Below are positions 56,478 to 64,000 of a stretch of 64,000 bases of DNA, piece by piece; the stretch's first letter is position 1, and every line of letters starts with the position of its first letter. The notes beneath the pieces are model-generated. The model had not been told where the DNA came from. It did no database searches and was given only the letters and a program-made list of their open reading frames with translations. Origin of the DNA: Bretschneidera sinensis (Eukaryota; Streptophyta; Magnoliopsida; Brassicales; Akaniaceae); the NCBI GenBank assembly GCA_023935145.1, contig CM043700.1:28218501-28282500 (forward strand). The letters run 5' to 3'. The position numbers were made by a program, and so were the translations under genes.

Positions 56478-58453
56478 TCATCTTCTTTTCTTCATCCAAA
56501 ACTCATGAACCATATCCCTCCACTCAGTTACCATAGACCTCCCCATATGTAAAGCTAACAAACCCACAACTGTATAAAAGAAAACGAAAGGCGCTATAAC
56601 TGCTCGTTTGAAGATATTCGGGGCTGCACCAAGTTGAACGCCGTAAAGGAACACCATGTGAACAGAAGCAATCACTACCCACATCATGAAACGTATATAA
56701 ACCCACCGAATTGAATTTCCTTTCAACTTGGAGGCGCTTATCAATGCTACTATGATGTTTATTGATGCCAAGAATCCTATGGAATCCCATACCAAGAACC
56801 AAGTGAAGCTAGTTGTTGGCAAATCTCCTGCAATCGATTTACCTGGCCTGTGGCTATCTGTGGCCATTGTGGGATTGGAATCAGAAAGTTCATCTTGCCA
56901 AACCCCTCATGGTGGGCTTATCGCCACTTCAAAGGTCACGGTGGCTATTAACACTGCCATTACCATTACTTCCCTTTTCATTTCCCTGAGCCATTCATTA
57001 GAATTTACGGTATCTGCTTCTGAGGTTGAGTCTCTGATCTTAGTTATTTCTACATCGATAATGCGGTCAGGAAAATGAGATTGTTTCGGTATTTCCTGGT
57101 TATCAGCTTCTTCTGACGATGCCTGATTATGTTCAGCTTTTGCCATGCTTGCAACAGAGTAATTTTACAATTTCTTCATCATTGGATTGGTTGGGACCTT
57201 TTAGCAAAATGTCAAAGGCTGTGAGGCCAATGGAATTCAGTGCATTCACATCAAGATTGGACAAACCCAGCAAAAACTTCATTACCTGCACGTATGCACT
57301 AGGAAAAACGATTGAAGCTAACAAAAGTATTGCAGTATTAGCATTTTAGATAGACCTGCTATCATGGCCACATTAGACCCAATGGGGGCAGGTGCCTCCA
57401 GTGAAGTCTCACATTTGATATTTATGTAAATTATTAAAGAGTTTTAAAATACCTTGTTGATATTTTTAGTTTGTCCCCACTTCACTAATAGTCAAGTAAA
57501 AAATTACCTTTGAAACGTAAAAAGTTGCTCTCAATTTTCAATCAATTTACAAAAAGTAAAAAAAAATGATAAAAAAATATTTTTCAAATACGTGTTTTGT
57601 GAAATTATATTTGTTTCCTTTCAAATTATAAATAAATATTTTGTAATAATTTTTCCAGATCAAAAATACTGGATCTGTCTCTGTGGTGGTTGCAGCAGCC
57701 AGCAGTAGCAGCATAAGCATACATGGCCTCAAATTTAATTAGATTGTGAAAGCATGATTCAATCAACTTTCAATATGAATGATGATTCATCCAAGTTTCT
57801 TTACAAAGTCATTAGACAATAACTTATGCTACAACATCAAACACAACAAGAGGTACCTCATGTTGTTTCCTTGCAGCCGCTGAGTGCAAAACAGTGTTGC
57901 CTTCCTCATCTTTCCAATTCAGCAGCCCCCCACAGTTGAGCCCTTCAACCAAAATTTTGAGTGCTGTACTTCCATTTTCATTCTTGACTGTAAGATGAAG
58001 AATTGTATCTCCTCCCGATGTGACCTCGCTCACTGACTCTGGACAAGCGACGATCAATTCACTGACAACAATATTTCTCCCTCTAATGACTGCCAAGTGC
58101 AGTGGAGTTCTCCCCTTTCTGTCCTTGCGCCTGCAGAGCTCATGCTCACTCTTATGATCAATTTTCAATAACTCTTTTACAATATGAACATGCCCCATTG
58201 CAGAAGCCAAGTGCATGGGGCTGTACCCTTTCTTGTTTACAGTTTTAGCAAACCCTGGCTTCTGGTTCAGAATTTCCCTTACAAAATCTGCATGTCCAAG
58301 TAGGGATGCTATGTGAAGAGGAGTCTCCACGGAAGGATGATTGATTGTATCTTCAAGAATAAGTGGATCTTCTTCAAGAAGGTTGAGCAAGGTGGTTGTG
58401 TTTCCCTTGCGACAAGCCTCAAATAGCCTCTCATCCATCAAGACAAGCAGCAT
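56478..58453 (-). pseudogene. Ankyrin-repeat PGG-domain protein, disrupted
   Basis: Exon 1 runs from ATG 58453 (or 58438, MDERLFEACRKGN) to donor GAG|GTACCT at 57857. It carries about five ankyrin repeats (TPLHIASLLGHADFV, SPMHLASAMGHVHIV, TPLHLAVIRGRNIVV, TILHLTVKNENG, TVLHSAAARKQHE). Exon 2 starts at 57285 (acceptor GTGCAG|GTAATG) with a last repeat, then the PGG domain: four hydrophobic membrane segments, with MAVLIATVTFEVAISPP, TMATDSHRPGKSIAGDLPTT, and the end at 56478. Two lesions: the frame shifts by one base between about 57133 and 57160, and a TGA at 56907-56909 replaces the first glycine of the PPGGVWQ motif. Plant members (ACD6/BDA1-like) are membrane proteins of immunity and stress. 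Likely a recent pseudogene, because the rest is well preserved. Confidence 0.85.
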
Positions 58454-58649
58454 TTTAGCTTTTGATAATCGCTTCCTAAACTGATGAAGGTAAGAAAGAT
58501 GAATACAGAAAATCAATCTCGGTAAGAACCATACTTTGTGCCAAGTCAACCTGCCAGTCCTACGATGATAAGGTTTCTAAATTAGTGGCTAAAATTTTGT
58601 CCGTCTTATTAGCATATCTTTCGTCCTAATATCGGTTAGAACTCTGCTA

Positions 58650-59585
58650 TTTAACTCATTTTTCCTGTGGTTTAAAAATTCAACCCAACATAATTTTTGA
58701 ATTCATTTAACTTTAGCTCAACTCAATTTAATTAAAATAATTTAATTTTTTACTTAAAATAATTTAAATATATTACATAAGAAAAAAAAAATATTTTACT
58801 ACAAATAATTTTTTAGATCCAAAATTAAATCCAAATAAGAATTTAGTAAATCTTATAAATTCATCACTTACAAAGTAACTTAAATCACTTAAAACAATGT
58901 TCAAACAACCTTAATTTAATACAAACTATACAAAAATAAAAAAAAAATAAAAAATTAGATTTTGAAATTACTTGATAAATCAAAATGCTCAAAATGTCAA
59001 CACCAGTATATACTTGGCCCTAGCTAAAATCTCTATAACCAAGTTCTTACAAAATACTAAATACAAACATCATGTCAAAAACATAAAGTGAATGGACACA
59101 CGTTAAAAAAAATCAATTCAACAAGCTTTTGGAAAGCACATTGAAATAAAAAAAAAAAAACACTTTAACGAGAACAAAAAGTTTTTTTCAATTATAAATT
59201 ATTAAAAAAACATGCTCCTAACATATTTAAATCCTAAATTCATCTTTTTAATAGAAATTAGCATTTTTTTGGGTTAAAAGGGTTTCTAAGAAAGAAAAAA
59301 AAAAAAAAGATGTATTTCATCAATTCAAAGTAACTTATCAAAATATTGATTTAATCCATCATCCTTAAAAAAAGTATATAATATATAAAAAAATAATTAT
59401 ATAATTATTAGGCTATCGGTTTGAATCGGGTTGAAAAAATTCTAAACCCGTGACCCAACTCAACTCACTAAATTTAACAAATTCTTAACCCAAACTCAAT
59501 CTAACTTCTGAAAACCTTAACTCAACCTAATTCATTGCATCAATTTAGATCGGTTAGTAAATCTGTGGATCCATCGATTTTCATA
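58650..59585. mobile_element. Degenerate AT-rich TIR element related to 9046-9870
   Basis: Shares the words GGTTTGAATCGGGTTGAAAAAATT and AACTCAACTC with the 9.0-9.9 kb element and has the same very AT-rich core. Ends and TSD are not defined. Confidence 0.35.
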
Positions 59586-60740
59586 CTCACTTCTGCTGTC
59601 AACTTGCCACCATGATTCTACAAAAGATTTATAAAAGAGAAAAAATGATATACTACACAAAATGTTGCATTAGTAGGTAAACTTTCCATTTTCTTTAACA
59701 GTTACCTCTTAAACCCGATCAAACTGACTCTTCTGATCTTTTCAATCCTTGATGACCACAGGTTGTGACCTCAGACAGCTAAAGTATCCAGAGGCTAGCG
59801 GCATTAAACTTCTGGTTTGAACAGATTTCATTTTGAATTTGAAAAACTTTTCATAACAAATCGAATTTTAAAGTTTCATCTTTTAATAAATTGAATCATA
59901 AGATTTGATAAAAATGAACTTTAATCGTAATTGAGTGGCATTCAATATAGCCATCATCGACCTATAATGATTGAAGCTACCAACACCCTCAGTCATATGC
60001 AACAATGAGACTACCCAACAACCTCAATCACAGGATGGCAAGATTGTGAGTAATCTCACTATCACAAGTTATTCCGTTACGATTTGTTGACAGATGAAAC
60101 CTCTAAGACTCGATATGCCACGAAAAATTCATCAAAAGTTAAAAGACCAACCCAAACTACAAGAGAAATATATAATCAAGCCTAAAATATATTAAGACTA
60201 GAAAATTGGAAATTAACAGTGCAAATGAGACATCTGAGAACATTTGAAAGGAAAAATATAACTGAATATTCATTTCATATTCTTAAAATGTTGAAAAAAG
60301 GTTTCCAGTTCCAGCTCTAAGGCTATCCATAAGCCACTTTCTCAACCAAGTGAATACAGATGTCCACGACGAAAGAATGAGGAAAGGACTGGGGCAGGCC
60401 CGTCAAATTACTACCAGCCGCAATTACATTAGTTATCTGGAAACCTCAACTGAATTTTAAAATGCAAGAAACCCTCACTCATTTACGTTTATACTTATAT
60501 ACAGAAGTGGGAAAATACATGAATATAAAAAAATAAAAATAAAAATATTATAAACTGACCTCTCCACTGAATTGGTTAAATGGCTAAATTAAGTACCACA
60601 ATATACCTAAAAGAGATATCCCCCCAAGACAATTATTTAGTCATCACACCAAAAAATCAAAGGATATGTGCACATTTAGGCAAATGCCAGTATAAGCCAA
60701 GAGTGAACCTCAAATGTCAGGAGAAAATTCCACCTATAGA
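59586..60740. other. No gene recognised; 3' flank of the kinase gene
   Basis: No supported coding sequence. The part nearest 60937 should hold the 3' UTR of the minus-strand kinase gene, into which the MITE at 60741-60887 may extend. Confidence 0.5.
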
Positions 60741-60887
60741 GGCAATGTTTGGGTTCTTTTTAAATCTGGATTAAAGAAACTTTGCTTAAATCCAGCTGGA
60801 TAAGTTGGTTTAAAAAGTGACTTGTAAGATAAGCTGGATTTAAACAAAGTTACTTAAATCCAGCTTTAAAAAGAACCCAAACGGTGC
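60741..60887. mobile_element. Small hairpin MITE, hAT-like
   Basis: The ends are inverted repeats: GGCAATGTTTGGGTTCTTTTTAAA at the left and, on the other strand from the right, GGCACCGTTTGGGTTCTTTTTAAA. The inside is also partly self-complementary (CTGGATTTAAACAAAG / CTTTGCTTAAATCCAG). Size ~147 bp. GGCACCGTTTGG ends are common in plant hAT-type MITEs. No clear 8-bp TSD was seen. Confidence 0.75.
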
Positions 60888-60936
60888 CAAAATATCCACA
60901 AATGTAAAATGCCAAAAACCCACTTCCATCATTCTA

Positions 60937-63924
60937 CTACCAGTCCTCAAGCCAATCAGTAGCATTCACATCTTCTCCTACATCCCGAGGTGGGGAAGCT
61001 AGACGAGTACAGTCCTCAGAATGACTTTCCAAATGTTGATTTACGCGGGAGCTTATCTCACAAGGAACAGGAAAACTGCAATCTCTGATCCCTTTCCAAT
61101 CAACACCATCAAACCATGGATGATTCTTAACTGATCCGGGACCCTGGCTACCAAGTCTTGTGCTTTCATCGACTTCAAGTAACTACACAAAGTTTCAAGT
61201 AGAGAGTAAGAAAAATATTCCTACACATCCACCAGGTAAATGTTAAAGAAAATGACTACATATTCATAAGAAGACCTTGGTGATGAGATCAACAGCATCA
61301 GGGCCTAATGTCTGAGGAAGAGTTATCTGTCCTTTTACAATCTTCGCAAATGTATCAAGCTCACTTTCTCTCCATGACCCAAACGGCATTTCACCTTGTA
61401 ACATTAAATAGATCAGAACTCCCAGTGCCCACCTGCACAGTTACCAAACAAATTTAAGGACTCCAGGTAGTTCAAAGATAATATCATTATGAAGAAGGAA
61501 AGGAAGTAACCCTCACTGCATATACAGATAAGAGCTTCATAACCATAATTATACCATAAAGTATTATATGTTCTGTTTGTTATAAAAGAGATAAATTCTT
61601 CTCCCAATACCACCTTTTTTCTCCTATTTTTAAGCTTCTAACTTCTTTCCAGTAATAGAACACATTCAGAACCTTGAAAAAAAAAATCTGCTTTTTCTTT
61701 CCAAGAAGTGTATGGAAAGAGTAGACAGCATCACTGGACTCGAACCAGAGATCTTCAGTGTGATTGATTACTCAATCAAGGAAAAGACACATCTACCAAG
61801 GGGGGAAAAATACACAGGCTGTTACAGATCATCTTCCTCTTCTTTGTAACTCTCCTTTAAAAATATAAAATTATAAACGATACAATGCCCACATCTCATA
61901 AATAACAAAGGGATCAAACAACAGCTTTGTGTTCAGTCTTTCAAATATATATGGCCAAACATCCACAGAAGATTAATTTGTTTGATTCCAGCATAACATT
62001 TCCTGAATTATATCTTTCTCCTCAATTTCATAATAAAAACATTGCCATATTGGTTGGCAGCACTAGACTAAGATTGAAATTAGCATTTTCATGTGCAACT
62101 CAAATACTTGAGAAAAGACTTGCAGGAAGCATGACTAATTTAAAGGAACACCCACCCACTTTGGTGGATAAACTACTTGTTATAATAATTTCAAAAGTTC
62201 AAACTGATCAATATCTCAATTTTCCATTTTATTAGTAGATATTATATTAACATAAAGCAGAGCCCAATTATAGGATCTGTATATAACCAACTGCAAACCT
62301 AAAAGGCATTTGCAACAAAAAGAGAACCTAAGAAGTCATGAGAAATGGAAAAAGTAAAAACTAAAAGCACCTTAAAGCATAGAAAACAGTCTGCTAATAC
62401 AATCATAAAAATTATTTGTATATTCTTTTTGATAAGTAATCATATCAAATACCATTAAAAGCAACTTTGCCATCTCATCCAGATGCTTCAAATAAAAAAC
62501 AGTAGAGCAGTTCTCCATGCAGGATGTATCTGTTTGTGCTTTCAGGCAGTCTAAAAATAAGGCATCATAATGGCAGCATACAACCTCTCCATTACAATGG
62601 ATAAACATCTATTGTTCCTACAATCTGGAAGATCCTTGAACATATTTTGTTTTAAATATATCCTAAAGTTGTGTATATATGAAATTCATGCACTCTACTT
62701 CTTTATAGCTTTCCTGGTATGTTTGTTGAAGTCAATTTTTTTATCATTCAATATGTAACTTTAAGCAGGTACTCACTTAATAAGAGAATATTTTTTGGAT
62801 GAAGATGACACAGTATTATTTGTGATTTTTACCAGTCAGCGGAGAGACCGTGGCCTTTTCCCTGGACTATTTCCGGGGCTAAAAAGTCTGCCATTCCACA
62901 AAATGTAAACGTTCTCTCACCAGATAATTTCTTCCCAAATCTGAAGTCTACTAGCTACAACAGAAAAAGTAATAAAATAGTTAAGCATAACTGTGTACAA
63001 TTTTGCTTCATGGTACAAGAGGAAAAGACAATGTTAAGGTACAACTACATAACAGTAACCTGTATATCTACATTCTACAGACACAATGCTGCAAAAAACA
63101 AAGAAAACCACCAACCTGTAAATGCCCTGTTTTGTCCAACATTAAAACATCAGGAGACACACCTCTGTAGAGAACACCGCTCTGAAACCCAAATGAAAAA
63201 AAGAAACAGAAAGGAAAAACTATGATACATATAGTGATGCAGAACAGTAGAGGCAAATAACACAGTAAATAAAAAAAAACAGAACAATCCAAATCACATG
63301 GGAAGCCGCAACCAAATCACAACCCAATCACAAGGCAAACTCAATCTCAAAGTTTGATTCCAATAATAAAAGTTGTTTTCATTCATTTGTTAGCTAACTT
63401 CAAAATAGCATAGAAATGCCTTATATATAGACATCTTAGAAACCCTAGTTCTACTAAAATATAAAATTCATAAACTACCCCTAATATTATTCTAATTACA
63501 AAATTACCCCTATAAGCAAAATAATCCTTATTTCTTAAATTAAAACCCTAATTTTAATCTTCATTTTGTACTCCATCATAAAGCCACCCAACAAATTCAG
63601 AAATTGAAGAAAATATGAGGGAAGGACCTACTTTTAGAGATCATACCTCGTGTAAATCTTCTAAGGCAGTAACAACAGAGGCAGCAAAATACCGTGTAGA
63701 TAGTTCATCAAGTGGGGAGTGAAGTATTGAAGCTAAAGGGCAAGCAAGGCAAGTATTTAGCAGCATTCCAGCATGTGTTTGATCAGCACAAGTGCATAGA
63801 ATCCGTGGCACACAAACTGAAGGGCTTATGCTCTTCATCAGATTCTTCTCTGCTAAGACTTGTGCTTCTTTTCCCAACCTTTTGACCTTCTCCTTTGAAA
63901 ATCTTTTCAAGCTAAGCAAATTTT
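60937..63924 (-). CDS. PP2C / cyclic-nucleotide-binding / kinase fusion protein, C-terminal exons (partial)
   Basis: Five exons on the minus strand, all with GT-AG borders and consistent phase: 63924-63647, 63181-63116, 62954-62833, 61432-61276 and 61182-60937 (stop TAG 60937-60939), coding for 289 residues. The order is a kinase N-lobe part (LSLKRFSKEKVKRLGKEAQV, LACPLASILHS), LYRGVSPDVLMLDKTGHLQ, VDFRFGKKLSGERTFTFCG, LAPEIVQGKGHG, WALGVLIYLMLQGEMPFGSW and the end TDWLEDW. This matches from memory the C-terminal part of the Arabidopsis protein At2g20050, which begins with a PP2C phosphatase and has two cyclic-nucleotide-binding domains; those parts lie beyond the right edge. The HRD aspartate is glycine (YRG) and DFG reads DFR, so this lobe is probably a pseudokinase regulating the attached phosphatase. 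No lesion seen. Confidence 0.9.
61672..61806 (-). mobile_element. tRNA-derived SINE-like insertion in a kinase-gene intron
   Basis: The minus strand shows a box A-like TGGTAGATGTG, about 50 bp later a box B, GGTTCGAGTCC, then a tRNA-unrelated part and a T-run (seen as the A-run at ~61678-61687). This layout fits a pol III-promoted SINE. No cloverleaf can be drawn. TSDs were not confirmed. Confidence 0.45.
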
Positions 63925-64000
63925 CTGATAACCAAACACATTCATTTTAAGAAGAAAATAAATCAGTATTTTACTACTCATTTACTCATAAAGAGAAAAA

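Noticed and set aside
57824..58549. Longer N-terminus for the ankyrin gene starting at 58549
   Set aside because: The codon there is TTG, not ATG, and the extra residues have no ankyrin-family match. A start at 58453 or 58438 agrees with relatives that begin M-(D)-ERLFEA.
61741..61790. tRNA gene suggested by GGTTCGAGTCC
   Set aside because: Only box A and box B-like words are present; no acceptor or anticodon stems can be paired. Treated as SINE-like.

Overview
The window reads as nuclear DNA of a eudicot plant, probably a woody one. It has intron-containing genes of plant-only families, long AT-rich non-coding stretches and a thick layer of LTR retrotransposons and LINEs. The species cannot be fixed from the sequence alone.

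Layout. Bases 1-1177 are the 3' part of a ~2 kb chromovirus LTR. A complete NINJA gene (jasmonate co-repressor adaptor, + strand) lies at about 3150-8048; its long first intron carries a short retroposed insertion and a 1.16 kb inverted-repeat transposon, both with target-site duplications (TSDs). From about 10.0 to 50.2 kb there is one nested transposon complex. A minus-strand LINE was hit twice: by a CRM-like Ty3 element (E, 11563-17114, TSD GTTTG) and by a large chromovirus (A, 18562-49509, TSD GTTTT). Element A was in turn hit by an Athila-type Ty3 element (B, 22123-33900, TSD ATCAC) and, 33 bp away, by a Sirevirus-type Ty1/copia element (C, 33939-44011, TSD ACACT). All are decayed by stops and frameshifts. 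Right of the complex is a 1.9 kb array of ~48-bp units, each able to form a hairpin, which leads into the 3' LTR and integrase end of a further chromovirus fragment (D, to ~53.5 kb).

The right flank is genic, all on the minus strand: an orphan arginyl-tRNA synthetase exon (~54.7 kb), a MED30 first exon (55519-55854), an ankyrin-PGG gene broken by a frameshift and a stop inside the PGG motif (56478-58453), and the 3' five exons of a PP2C/cyclic-nucleotide-binding/kinase fusion gene whose kinase domain lacks the canonical catalytic residues (60937-63924, running off the window).

Most striking observation: elements B and C belong to different superfamilies, yet each carries its own short self-complementary motif (TGCGATCGAGCGCA in B, CCAGTCGACTGG in C) clustered in the same two places: upstream of the LTR TATA box, and in the pol/env-like spacer. 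In C the spacer cluster is followed within 10 bp by a TATA box and a pyrimidine-rich tract. This suggests, as inference, a duplicated promoter module for the env-like ORF.
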